DNA of 64,000 nt from Lineus longissimus (Eukaryota; Nemertea; Pilidiophora; Heteronemertea; Lineidae): positions 432,001-496,000 of the forward strand of contig NC_088319.1 of NCBI RefSeq assembly GCF_910592395.1. The letters run 5' to 3'. The notes beneath the pieces are model-generated. The model had not been told where the DNA came from and ran no database searches. It saw nothing but the letters and a program-made list of their open reading frames with translations. Below, piece by piece: positions 47,637-58,374 of this stretch. The stretch's first letter is position 1. Every line of letters starts with the position of its first letter. The position numbers and the translations under genes were made by a program.

Positions 47637-48487
47637 CAGAACAGAACCTTTAGGAACAGTCCCATAGACGTCAGAACCTTTAGGAACAGTCCCATAGACG
47701 TCAGAACCTTTAGGAACAGTCCCATAGACGTCAGAACCTTTAGGAACAGTTCCATAGACGTCAGAACCTTTAGGAACAGTCCCATAGACGTCAGAAGCTT
47801 TAGGAACAGTCCCATAGACGTCAGAACCTTTAGGAACAGTCCCATAGACGTCAGAACCTTTAGGAACAGTCCCATAGACGTCAGAACCTTTAGGAACAGT
47901 CCCATAGACGTCAGAACCTTTAGAAACAGTCCCATAGACGTCAGAACCTTTAGAAACAGTCCCATAGACGTCAGAACCTCTAGAAACAGTCCCATAGACG
48001 TCAGAACCTTTAGGAACAGTCCCATAGACGTCAGAACCTTTAGGAACAGTCCCATAGACGTCAGAACCTTTAGGAACAGTCCCATAGACGTCAGAACCTT
48101 TAGGAACAGTCCCATAGACGTCAGAACCTTTAGGAACAGTCCCATAGACGTCAGAACCTTTAGGAACAGTCCCATAGACGTCAGAACCTTTAGGAACAGG
48201 CCCATAGACGTCAGAACCTTTAGGAACAGTCCCATAGACGTCAGAACCTTTAGGAACTGTCCCATAGACGTCAGAACCTTTAGGAACAGTCCCATAGACG
48301 TCAGAACCTTTAGGAACAGTCCCATAGACGTCAGAACCTTTAGGAACAGTCCCATAGACGTCAGAACCTTTAGGAACAGTCCCATAGATGTCAGAACCTT
48401 TAGGAACAGTCCCATAGATGTCAGAACCTTTAGGAACAGTCCCATAGACGTCAGAACCTTTAGGAACAGTCCCATAGACGTCAGAAG
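47637..48487 (+). repeat. 30-bp minisatellite, about 28 copies
   Basis: The unit reads GACGTCAGAACCTTTAGGAA followed by CAGTCCCATA. It is strikingly uniform: only about ten scattered substitutions over 850 bp. Because the period is a multiple of three, every minus frame lacking a stop stays open; this makes 284- and 303-codon minus-strand ORFs of the ten-residue repeats MGLFLKVLTS and DVYGTVPKGS. These are repeat artefacts, not genes. Each unit carries AGACGTCA, one base from a CRE site (TGACGTCA). High uniformity implies recent expansion. Confidence 0.95.
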
Positions 48488-48917
48488 CTTTCCAAAGTCT
48501 CCTCGTCAGTTTTGTATCTGCATGAAACATTCCACCTGAATACAACCACGAGCAACACTAGACGCCAGGTACACACCCGTCACATGAACAACCATTACCC
48601 ATAATTCACTGATGGCCTCCGCGGACAGTTGTTCCTGCATTATTTAGTGAGCGCGTTTTTATGGGTTTGTATTACTGACTTGCGTGCCTAATTAATAAAT
48701 GGACGACGCGGTACACGGCATTCGGAATGGTCAATCAGGATGCGTTTCCCGTGATTATTCTATCACATTGTGATTTTATGGACATAAAATGTGGCTAATG
48801 TGTTTCTTGTACTGTCATGACTTGTGATGAGGATTTTATATGTTTGAAAGCATGCTCTGAAAGTTGTATGCTGTTCATGGAGCTGCACTGGATGCTGTAG
48901 TCAGTGTGATCAGCTAC

Positions 48918-49252
48918 ATGTTACGCTGCACAAAACACCTCCACACCTTCCAGAACAAATGTCTTGGGAAAATCTGCTGGATCTTTTAGCAAACAGGGTC
49001 AGCAATGCTGACCTACTCCAAAGAACAGAGGACACACGGCTTGTCGAGTGGTTCAGGCTCAAGTTTGCTGGGACATTGTGCCAAATGCCACAATATTCAC
49101 TTCCGACGACCATAGCCCCATTGACAGCCAATGGTAAAAGAAAGGGTTGTCCAAAAGAGACCTGGTGCCGTCTGGTAGAAGGAGAGCTAAAAGCAGCTTG
49201 GTCTGTCCTGGAAAATCATCTACCAGGCTACCAAAGAAAGGAAGTGTGTTGA
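48918..49252 (+). pseudogene. Non-LTR (LINE) reverse transcriptase 3' relic
   Basis: One frame reads HTFQNKCLGKICWIF and then stops. The next frame continues ANRVSNADLLQRTEDTRLVE, then FRLKFAGTLCQMPQ, then GKRKGCPKETWCRLVEGELK. This order (QNKCLR-x-I, then SN-x-x-LL-x-R, then W-x-GH-x-x-RMP, then GKR-x-x-GRPK-x-TW-x-R) is typical of the C-terminal part of endonuclease-type LINE polyproteins. There is one frameshift near 48985 and the catalytic RT core is absent, so it is a 5'-truncated dead copy. Confidence 0.8.
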
Positions 49253-49311
49253 GACTGATAATGGAATAGTAGAACTTTAAACAAGGCAGATGTAAGTCAA
49301 CCCCAGTCACC

Positions 49312-49347
49312 CTGATGAAGCCTAGAGGAGCAGAAATGCGCGTCGGT
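49312..49347 (+). other. Hammerhead-like CTGATGA...GAAA motif
   Basis: About 60 bases after the LINE relic stands CTGATGAAGCCTAGAGGAGC followed by AGAAATGCGCGTCGG. CTGATGA and GAAA are the two conserved core strings of hammerhead ribozymes, and a similar string precedes the 3' ends of some retroelements. The stem II pairing here is poor (CC-TAGA-GG), so activity is doubtful. Confidence 0.3.
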
Positions 49348-50884
49348 GGAGCAACACAAAAGCCCAATAATAGGAACCAGTGGACATTGTAAACTACAGT
49401 TACGATATCCAGTTTCACTTCCACTATATACTAAGACTGCCGATGAAAGCCTTATTTCCCTCGGAGACTGAAAGTAGACTAAGACTTACGTGGGTGTCAC
49501 TATACTGCTCTGTTACAAGAGGATGGATCTCCTCTAGAATACCTATTGTGCTGACTTAACTGGTGGACGTCCCTTTCTTTCCAAAACCTTTGCTCTTTAC
49601 AAATCTGCGTCCAACAACGTAAGCAGGTCGTGAAGGCTTTCTCTGCTGTGTTTGCTGACCTTCTCTCATCATTGGCCAGCAGTCTGAGGTGTTTTTTGAA
49701 AGGTCAACTACACTACGTTCTTCCCTGAATCCCTTCTGCATTGATATCGTGAGAAATATGATGAGGTCGTTGTATGTTTCCTTGTAAGGAGCATGGATAG
49801 CTGAGTGTGGTCGGGGATTTGACGTGGCCTAGTTTCATAGCTAATAATGCCAATCTTATCATTGGGGAACCATTCATGAACTTTTCCTGGGGATGCTGGT
49901 TTACAGCCTTCTTTCATATTTGGAATGATGAGATTTCTCCCTTGTAAAAACCACCACTTCTGAATTAAACATTTTGAATCCTCTTCAAATGAAAAGCTGG
50001 AGTTTGCCAATCTAAGCAAATCTTTAATCACGTCACGTTTTTACCAAACTTATAAATGGATTAAGAATATATAACACGATAAATTTGTTCAATTCAATAT
50101 ATTCCCAGCTACAATCGTGGTTGTCTCGCATTGATTCCACGTAAACTGAACATTCTGTATCGTGTTTCAGTTTTTCCTAAATAAGTATTCCCGTCGTACC
50201 TCATTATCCAGACTATCTTTTTCTAATCCCCTGTTGCCATCATCATCCTATTCATCTATTGTGCATTGCTTCGTCTTTTGTTGCCGATTTCTTTGATCAA
50301 TATGGATATTTCCCTCCAAGTTCTTGTGGGATTACGCCCAACGTCAGAAGACCTGACTTCTTTTGTAGTTTGATTAATTAGATGCTGATGAAGGGGGAGG
50401 TGTGTTCCATGACCATATAAAGGAAGGCCACAGGCAGGAGCCAGTCACAAAAGCCTTTGAACGGTAGAATGTCAGTGACTGTGCGTTAATTGAGCCAAGT
50501 GACATTATTACCAGTAATTGAAAGTTAGAAAGGAGATTACTTTTAAAACATGACAGATACTTCCGGGAGTCAGTACATTATTATTTCTTTCTTGTTGTAA
50601 ACGTCTGGCAGGTTAGTGTCTTGCCCCTGGTGGGTCTATTTACGTCGCGCCATTCTGTAAAGTTACTGCCTAATGGAAATGTCTTTCCTTAACAATGACA
50701 TGGTGTAATTGGGATGACGATCATAAAAGCTGGAAGAGGAGTGACATTAAAGGCATACTCATTAAAGTTTACAATCTTTTTATGGTTTTTGATGATGAAA
50801 TATCATAAGGAGTGGTAAATTGACAAATACACACCGAGAAAAATGACTACACCAGCTTCGAATAAGACATTCTGCAACACAGTA

Positions 50885-51185
50885 CAGTGGAACCCCGGTA
50901 ACACGACCACTCATGGGACCGAGGTTGAATGGTCGTGTTAACGGGGTGGTCGTGTTAATAAAGTTAAAAATCCCAGGACAAAATGCAAGATTACGTTTTT
51001 CCGCCAAAATTGTTGAACTTATTCATAAGTTCAAAATTCTGAAAATTTTTAAAGCCAAATTTTTTTGGGGGGCTAATGATATTTCTTCGTTTTGAGCAGA
51101 AAAAAAAAACAAGTGAAAAAAATATTTGGACTTTTCATCCTTCAGATTTGAATTTTGTCATCACTTCAAAATTCTGAAAAATCTG
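50885..51185 (+). mobile_element. CAGTGGAACC MITE family copy
   Basis: Begins CAGTGGAACCCCGGTAACAC immediately after TA (50883-50884). Family signature CACTCATGGGACCGAGGTTG, then AACGGGGTGGTCGTGTTAA, then the TTTTTCCGCCAAAATTGTTG module and AATATTTGGACTT. It carries the single-module form, in contrast to the doubled module at 15606. The right end is unclear. Confidence 0.75.
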
Positions 51186-51929
51186 TTTAGAAAGAAGGCT
51201 GGGAAGGCAGGTTTCTTATGACTACTTTTACAAGCTACAATATCAGCAGTGACCACCCGTCAGAAAAGATCCATGTAAGGGAAATTGACAATGCATTAAT
51301 GTGGAGTCCTGTTAGTTCTTCGATGACCATTAAAGGCTAATAGAAGTATCTGGTGTGGTGGATTGGAAGTGCTGGTCAGGGGTATGATGTTATTATTGAA
51401 CGATTGGGGCAATAAAGCTATTTGTTACAAGTTACGCTTTTGGTCTTGAAGGTGACTGGTGAAGAGCCATCAAATTTATGAGACCAAAGGGCTCTGTCAC
51501 GTAAAGAAACTCATTCACAGATGAATGAGCTTTCGAGAGCTCAAGCTCCAGCTCCGGACTCCAGCTCTTGTGCTTCAGACCTGCTCTCTTATGAAGAATA
51601 TGGAGAGGAATACTGGCCAGTGGACACCTCCCTGACCACAAAGCTCTGGGGCTTTGTGGCTCCAGACCTGTTTCCTGATGTAGAATAGAGGAGAATACTG
51701 GTCAAAGCACACCTGCCTGACCACAAAGCTCTGGGACTCTGTGTTAGAACTCTCTAGGACAGCTGACTTTGTTACCGAAAGACTGACTTACTGTCTGGCC
51801 TGCATCTCAAAAGTTCCAAATGTTGGAAGAATAAGATAAAGAAGACCACAGCAGACTGAGGTTTATAATTCGCCAGAGATATTCAGCTAAAGCTTAAAAT
51901 TATAAGATAGTAATTATAAGTGTGCCAGT

Positions 51930-52010
51930 ACCAACCGAGAATCGAACCAGGGACCTTAGAGATGACACACGCTGATGTTTCCACTGTTCCTCTCCAACAG
52001 CCCAACCAAC
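51930..52010 (-). mobile_element. tRNA-derived SINE-like fragment
   Basis: Minus-strand GGTCCCTGGTTCGATTCTCG (complement near 51935-51955) contains a perfect B-box GGTTCGATTC. The upstream A-box is decayed. Same style as the SINE heads in intron 1. Confidence 0.45.
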
Positions 52011-52749
52011 CTCTTCAGTTTCAAAACGATTTCTCATGAATCCCATGTCATCATGTCGCGGCAGATGATTGAGGTTCTTCGGTCTCCTTCAAGCGCGATG
52101 AAGAACTACTTCAGATCTTAATTTGTCTTGAATTTCACATTTTGTTTGAACATTTCAATCAGGGAAGCATGAGGCCAGCAAAGAAGGCTGGGGTAAATTA
52201 CTTTTTGCTTCTTGGCCATTTCTCTTTGTAAGTGTGTTAAGTTTTGGTTTTAAATAGAGTGACTGTTGGTTGTCGGGTTCAGCAAATTACTGTGTTTTGC
52301 TGCTATATGCTATGATTGCCTTTTCTAGCCTTTCTTAACTTGATATCAAATAGAAGAAACAAGAAATATGCCAGCCATGGCTCGTTAAGACCTGCTTAGA
52401 GTAACCAGTCTGGTTACCCTAAGAGATCGGTAATTAACCCCTGGCCACTTCATGCTAAAACGGATGATAATATCACACCACATTTATTGGAAACATCCAA
52501 GTTCCACACAGCAGCCGAGGTTCAAGGACACTTGACGCGCACTTGGTGTGTTAGCCATCGCTGCTAACATAGTTGGTTGCCACTTCAAGGATAATTAGCA
52601 TGTCAGCATTGTGGTATGCGGAAGCTTTGAACTTTTAGCCCGAATGGTTTTAAGTGCTTTAACCATTTCACTCGTGTTCATGTTAGCAGTGCTGGGGTTT
52701 GTTCGTGAAAGCTTGTGTCGAATGGTTTGTTGGAAAGGGGAAGAAAACT

Positions 52750-52810
52750 TAAGGTCAAGGACATGGTCATGGTCAGTGAAGATCAAGGTCATCTCAAGGT
52801 CAAGGACAAC
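52750..52810 (+). promoter_or_regulatory. Cluster of TCAAGGTCA-type motifs
   Basis: AAGGTCAAGGACATGGTCAT and then ATCAAGGTCATCTCAAGGTC followed by AAGG hold several AAGGTCA cores, of which TCAAGGTCA is the extended half-site recognised by monomeric nuclear receptors (FTZ-F1/SF-1 and ERR types). It may simply be a short tandem repeat of AAGGTCA. It lies 165-225 bp before exon 8. Confidence 0.3.
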
Positions 52811-52973
52811 ATGGCAGACAAGTAATGACAACCAACATGTTCGAGATTCTTCCCATAACTTTTATCACAACTTCCATTTTCCCAACTTGGTAATAATCAT
52901 TGTTGTATTTCAAGATATTTTTGTCTAAAACATTTAATTCCTAATTAACCCTTTCCTCTCTCTTTCTTTCCAG

Positions 52974-53068
52974 ATGGCTGTGAAAATGTTCGCTGTGACT
53001 TCTTCTCGATCTGCCAGAGTGATGAAAAGGGCGGTGGAAAGTGTGTCTGTCCCGAAAGCTGCATACAG
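52974..53068 (+). CDS. Agrin-like protein, exon 8: first half of FS domain 5
   Basis: A 95-nt exon with a long pyrimidine tract and CTTTCCAG acceptor, GTAGAT donor, phases 1 and 0 (residues 758-789). It encodes NGCENVRCDFFSICQSDEKG, then GKCVCPESCIQ, the EGF-like half of an FS module. The Kazal half is 5.2 kb away at 58260. Same phase-0 split as FS4. Confidence 0.88.
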
Positions 53069-54889
53069 GTAGATGCTGCCACCTATAGCTATTGTAGTCA
53101 AACAAATTGGTTGAAAACGCAGAGTACGACACTAGCACAATATACACAGCACCAAATCAGACAGCGTAAAATGCTATGATCAGTCCAGGCTCAGATATCG
53201 GCCTTTGACAAATTTGGCATGTTGGCCTGTCTGGTTTTGAACGGATGTCCTTGCTTCTTGTTGCTGTAACTAAGCAAAGCCTTGACTGTTGTTTAAATGT
53301 TGGATTTGGTGCTGCGTATTTTGGTTCCAATACAGACACCACCTCCACAGCATCACTGCATGATCAGCATCAGAAACATTGTGTTCACAACTATTTAATC
53401 AAAACCTAGTGCATGAGAGTGAATCGGCCAGCATTCCTCGGCAATAGATTTTATTTTGCTCCCGTAATTGCATGGTGACATTGAATTATGCATGGAAACA
53501 AATGATACACAAAATTTATTTTCATCGCATGGAGTTTTAAAGTTTTATCAATTTAGTTGTGCATGACAGCTTGCACAACAGTTTGTCAAGAGTACATGTA
53601 ACTTGCATATCATTTTGAATGCACTTTTGTGATAGATCCCCGGGCTAGTTTATAGTAAGATTGCTTCTGGACGCTTTCTCAAGATGTATTGGTACATTAG
53701 CCAAGAAATCCAGAGAAAACGTTAGAAACAATCTAAATTCATAGAAGTCTATTACCCGCTGTGACCCAATAGAACTTACAAACATTAGCAAAATGTACAT
53801 CCATTTCATCGTGATTATAGCCCCAACTAGTTCCAAAGTTACTTCCCAAGAAACTAGACGTCCTTGTTTTGTACTGAATGCTGCATCTTGGATGGATATT
53901 ATTTCACATTTGTTAGAGAATGTGCCACCAGGGGGCATAGTTAGTCCTGAAAACTAGGGTGCCCAGTGCGTAAAGGTCATGTAAAGGGCGACTTGAAAGG
54001 AGCGAATGTGTATATCGGAAAGAAATGATTTGCTGGGTACATGTACCATGTTTTGAATACTGCAGAGCATGAAATTGATTTTGCAGACAAAATCTGCCGA
54101 AACATTATTTTGGTGAGCCCCCTGGTGGTGACAATTCGCATCATATTTGTCTCAATTCTTAGATTCCAGGATATGCAGGCCTTGACATCGAGGTAGACAT
54201 GATTTCCGTTTGAAATCCGTCAACGTTTCGTTTGAAATCTGTCAAAGTTTTGTTCTGTTTTGTTCTGACCAACTTTCATTCTAAAAAGGGGACTTACTGG
54301 TGAATTCATATGCCAAAAGGGCACACAATCCATGGGCTGGTCCTCCTTAAAATTTGACCATCCAGTTTAAGGGGTGACCCAAGTTGGCCTTTGTTTTTAT
54401 GTGGCCCTTCTTTTACTCATATTCCAGTGGCCATTGACTTTCAGACAAGAAGTTAATGAAATGTCACTTTTTGCAAGCTAGAAATAAGGTTTTATCAGTG
54501 GCATTGCTTTGAAGCAGGTGATGTGAGGCTTATCCTATCCTCATCAGAAAAAGTATTGAACAGATTTGGTATTTGTCTCTGAAGGACTGATCCAACCAGA
54601 GTGGTTTTCCACCTTAGTTGCATGTCTAAGTGAAATCATACTCAGTGATTTGGTGTTTGTTTAAAAACAATAATGATTGGTGCCTTTTGATGATACATCT
54701 ACCACCCACCACCGGTGCTACCTGGTCATTTGAAATACCAAATACCCGCTGAAACTAAGCTTAGCTTTGCCATGGCAGCGACAGAAAGGAAACTCCTCTG
54801 GTGAGATTAGTCAATTTTAAGGGACAAAAACAGATAAAGGCAGTTTGACCACTTTCACAAGTTTCGATTTGACCAAGTTGTGATTTTGA

Positions 54890-55215
54890 GATTTTTAAAA
54901 TTTTGAACGGTTTTGGTCTTTTTGAGATTTTTGGAAATTTTTGTGATTTTGAGATTTTTGACAGTTTTGGTCATTTTGAGATTTTTGGAAATTTTTGTGA
55001 TTTTGAGATCTTGGACAAGTTTGGTCTTTTTGAGATTTTTGAGCTATTTTTGAGATTTTTGAGATTTTTGGAAATTTTTGTGGTTTTGAGATTTTGGACA
55101 GTTTTGGTCATTTTGAGATTTTTGGAAATTTTCTGATTTTGAGATTTTGAAAATTTTGAACGGTTTTGGTCTTTTTGAGATTTTTGGAAATGTTGGTCAT
55201 TTTGAGATTTTGAAA
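54890..55215 (+). repeat. Degenerate TTTTGAGATTTTTGG array
   Basis: A strongly strand-biased G/T/A tract built of TTTTGAGATTTTTGGAAATT and CAGTTTTGGTCATTTTGAG blocks, with an irregular higher period of about 54-58 bp. One frame stays open for 77 codons (Phe/Glu/Ile-rich), which is a repeat artefact. Confidence 0.85.
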
Positions 55216-56269
55216 ATTTTTGAGCTATGCACCTGATTCAGTTGCCAGTAAGTCTCCTTGGACCTTCAACTAACTAGGCCCTCTTCTTAAGTAATCGTCA
55301 ACTCTGTGGTTAGTTCTTTCACCAACAACACTACATCACGCACCCACGTTGTACAGTCCCTCTCTGCACACAGAACAATTCTATCCCGGGATAAAACAAC
55401 TTCTTTAGTGTATGGTTCAGATTATATGATTTGAAATTATCAAATGGTATAAAGATGTATGTTAAGCATAGCATCCAGACCACAGACATGTGATTTGTAT
55501 TGCAGCACACAAAGTGTTAGCCTGCAATAAAAGTTACATAGTCTTCCCTGCGTATGGTTTACCTAACACCCCTTCTTCTAATGATGTTTATTCCTGGTGC
55601 CAAAGTACTCTCATTTTCCCGATTACACAAATGAACCAGCCTAAAGTGCTGTTTATGATTTCGTGTAGCAGAAAGTTTAAAATAAGTTCTGAACACGTGA
55701 CACAACATGCCAGAGATGTATAACATAGGCCTATCTAGGGAACCAAAATCTGCAAAGAAAAAACTTTTACTTCAACAAACATCATAAGGTTCAAACTCTT
55801 GGCCTTGCGACTATGGGTGATTGAGTGTAACTGCTGTTTTGACCAAAGACCACAATCTTTCAGGATGAATACGACTTCTACTTTACTAAAATTGAACAGC
55901 CTTTTGTAAGTTGACAACTATCCTCTTCTTCATCTTAATAACCTTAGATCGCATGACCTTGCTTTCATAATCAATTTGGACTAATAGCAATTTAACTGCA
56001 TTGGGTGTTCAAAATATGCTGTACAATTTGGAATTGAAGCGAATGGGCCGCTTAATTGAGAGTAACGGCGGGATTCACAAAATAATTGCCGTTGCTCTCG
56101 GTGGAAATATATGCTATTGGCACCCAGGCTTCACAAAAAAGAGATTTTGATTCCAGAAAGTGTCTTCAGCAAGAATCGGTCAACTGCAATGGATATTAAA
56201 CACACTGATGACTGGCTTTACCAGAAGAGGAGCAAAAGTGACAAAAATCTCTATTTGGCGGGCCCCTTA

Positions 56270-56400
56270 GGCACCTATTCCATAGAGCTATACCCTATAC
56301 TATACTATACGCGAACAATAGTTTCATGGTCATGCACCCTTTGTGAAGCCATTGTTCGCGTATAGTGTAGTATACCGTATACCTCTATGGAATAGGTGCC
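56270..56400. mobile_element. 131-bp PIF/Harbinger-like MITE
   Basis: The left arm begins GGCACCTATTCCATAGAGCT and runs about 50 nt to GCGAACAAT. The right arm is its reverse complement with only about four mismatches, leaving a loop of about 31 nt. The element is flanked on both sides by TTA (56267-56269 and 56401-56403). TIRs beginning GG and a TTA/TWA target duplication are hallmarks of PIF/Harbinger non-autonomous elements. Near-identity of the arms means recent insertion or selection on the hairpin. No coding capacity. Confidence 0.8.
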
Positions 56401-56403
56401 TTA

Positions 56404-56466
56404 TGGGTGGGTCCCTTATGGGTGGGGCCCCTTATGGGCGGGCCCCTCATGGGCGGGGCCCCTTAT
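56404..56466 (+). repeat. GC-rich 15- to 16-bp tandem repeat
   Basis: CCTTATGGG(T/C)GGG(T/G)CCC-like units, about four copies, immediately right of the MITE; a single related unit (GGCGGGCCCCTTA) stands immediately left of it. The MITE therefore seems to have inserted inside this array. Confidence 0.8.
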
Positions 56467-57211
56467 GTCTTCATTTAATTCGCCTGTTGATGTGAATATT
56501 TGCACTTTCAGTTGTACAGTGTTTTCAAGCCCTGTATAAGTTAACAAATCTGCAAATAACTGGTTCTCAAATAATGTCAATTTTAGGAACTCCATCTTAA
56601 CAACCCAAAGCTCCTTCCATGAAGAAATAAATGCTTTCCGAGACCAATTTTAACCTGTATAAACATGCATAATCAATAACTATTAAATTCAATAGACTTC
56701 CTCAACGAAAATCTTTAACCTCCTAACAATCAAATTCATTGATAATTTTGAAACCATCACTCAAAAGTATTTTCAGAAGAAAATTTGCAAAAACCTTTTT
56801 TCAGCTGAGTGCCAGGCCCTTGGGCCTCTTGTTTTGTTGGCCATGACTTCTCCCTGTATTTTTAACCCCCCCCCCCCCATGAAATCTTGTGGATGCTCAT
56901 GGTACAAATACAATGAATTCAATTCGGAATTCCTGTCACTTAACCCAATAAATCTCGTTCTAAATCGTCCATTAAAATTTGATGAGCCCTGGCTGTCTTT
57001 TTGCCGGCAAACATAAATATCAGTATTTCGAATTAATTCTATAATGGCTGTCTGATGGGAATAAAGTGCTCTTAAATTCCGTTAAATTATTCATGTGCGT
57101 AATTCTGGTTCAGAGGACGAGTCCCTGGATACGTGATCAAATTTGTGTCTTGAAATTCAAGTAAATCATAGGAACATTACAAACGTGCCATAAATGTGGA
57201 TTTTAGATTTG

Positions 57212-57285
57212 CAATAGGCCCTTTGCCAGATACGCCGGTACCACCTAGGGTCCGCAGACCAACAAATCTGGAAAAGGGCCTATTG
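57212..57285. mobile_element. 74-bp foldback element
   Basis: CAATAGGCCCTTTGCCAGAT (57212-57231) faces ATCTGGAAAAGGGCCTATTG (57266-57285): 19 of 20 bases pair, with a 34-nt loop containing GGTACC and CCTAGG. No clear target duplication. Probably a tiny MITE; a structured RNA is the alternative. Confidence 0.6.
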
Positions 57286-58259
57286 TAGGGGATGTAGCTG
57301 ATATAAGCCTCCTTTTGTGTCAGAAATATCTTTGAAACTGACCAAAAAGTGATTCAGAAGTCTTTGGAATTAACTACAACATACATGTATGCATTTCACA
57401 TCATAAACAAAAACAAAATTTCCTTTAATTATCACCTTGATTTTAACCCTTTAGCTGCAAAGGCCGGGGTCCTTTCAAAAGCTATCCTAATACTATTAGT
57501 GTCTATCGATTAGTTGGCGATTCTGAGACCTCTAAAATTATCTTTATCACAAACTCTGACTCAAATATTGTTTTTCCATTTTAGTTCAAATGATCATAAC
57601 ATCATAAATTGACTTAACATATCAAACCGTTTAGGCTGAAAATACCATATATTCTTTGTAACTGATATATGTGACTAGGTGTACCTATAACTCCTTGATA
57701 CCTGTCCCTTCCATGTATCCTGTACCTGTCCTGTTTAAGTCAACCTGTCCTGTAAAGTCAACCTGTCCAGTTTAAATCCTTAATCCCTCCCATCCCATCC
57801 CGTCCACATCTAATGTCTGTTTAAACATGAGTTATAACTTGTAACATCTCTTTCAGTTAACAAGCAGTTTCGATGCCCCTAAATTTGCTTAAACACATTT
57901 GTTAAACTCTTTCACAACAGAATGTTTTGAACACTCAGATTCATTGCAGAATATGTCCTGAAATCTGCTTATTTTTGGCATTTTGAGAAAAATATGGAAA
58001 AAGCTAGGAATTTTAGTTCAGATTGCATGCTACGATTGTAGATTTATGAAAGGAATAATCACAGCTTGTCCTGTCAGTGGTGTGGAACATATAGCAAGGA
58101 AGTTGCTGACATTTCAACATTTTGCGACAATGATAACTAACGCAGTATGAGATTAAAATCTTCTTAAATGTTTCCAATTAAGTCAGGTTTAGTGCGTACG
58201 TTTGATATCCGTTGATAACGTCATGCAGATTTCCAGCAGAGTGATATGATTTCTTTCAG

Positions 58260-58374
58260 GTTGATGCCAAAGTGTGTGGCAGTGATGGCGCCACCTATCA
58301 GAATGAGTGCCAACTGAAAGTGACGTCATGTCGGAAACAGAAGTTCATCATGGTTGCTTCATATGGTCCATGCG
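58260..58374 (+). CDS. Agrin-like protein, exon 9: second half of FS domain 5
   Basis: A 115-nt exon (acceptor GATTTCTTTCAG, donor GTAAGT), phases 0 and 1 (residues 790-827). It encodes [20 protein letters not shown], then [12 protein letters not shown], ending SYGPCG. CGSDG-x-TY-x-NEC is the diagnostic Kazal/FS string. The split lies four residues earlier than in FS4, relative to VCG. Confidence 0.92.

Larger units (their letters stand above)
44931..52973 (+). other. Intron 7 of the agrin-like gene (8.0 kb)
   Basis: Rich in mobile and repeat DNA: a diverged duplication (45419-45812), a Ty3/Gypsy RT relic (45895-46201), two MITEs (46503-46804 and 50885-51185), the 30-bp satellite (47637-48487), a LINE relic (48918-49252) and a SINE head (51930-52010). 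Stretches 46810-47630 and 49400-50880 show nothing I can name. The minus-strand ORFs at 49556-50031 have no domain match. Confidence 0.7.
53069..58259 (+). other. Intron 8 of the agrin-like gene (5.2 kb)
   Basis: Holds a GATTTTTGG-rich low-complexity array (54890-55215), a 131-bp MITE with TTA flanks (56270-56400) next to a GC-rich tandem (56404-56466), a C13 run (56866-56878) and a 74-bp foldback (57212-57285). No gene recognised elsewhere. Confidence 0.7.

Noticed and set aside
47621-48545. Two long minus-strand ORFs (284 and 303 codons) of ten-residue repeats
   Set aside because: They are produced by a 30-bp DNA satellite whose period is a multiple of three. Two overlapping frames are open at once, and there is no splice or domain support.
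49556-50031. Overlapping minus-strand ORFs in intron 7
   Set aside because: No domain, overlapping frames and no splice logic. Could be an unrecognised retroelement scrap, but this is not supported.
54903-55136. Phe/Glu/Ile-rich 77-codon ORF
   Set aside because: Low-complexity GATTTTTGG repeat read in one frame.
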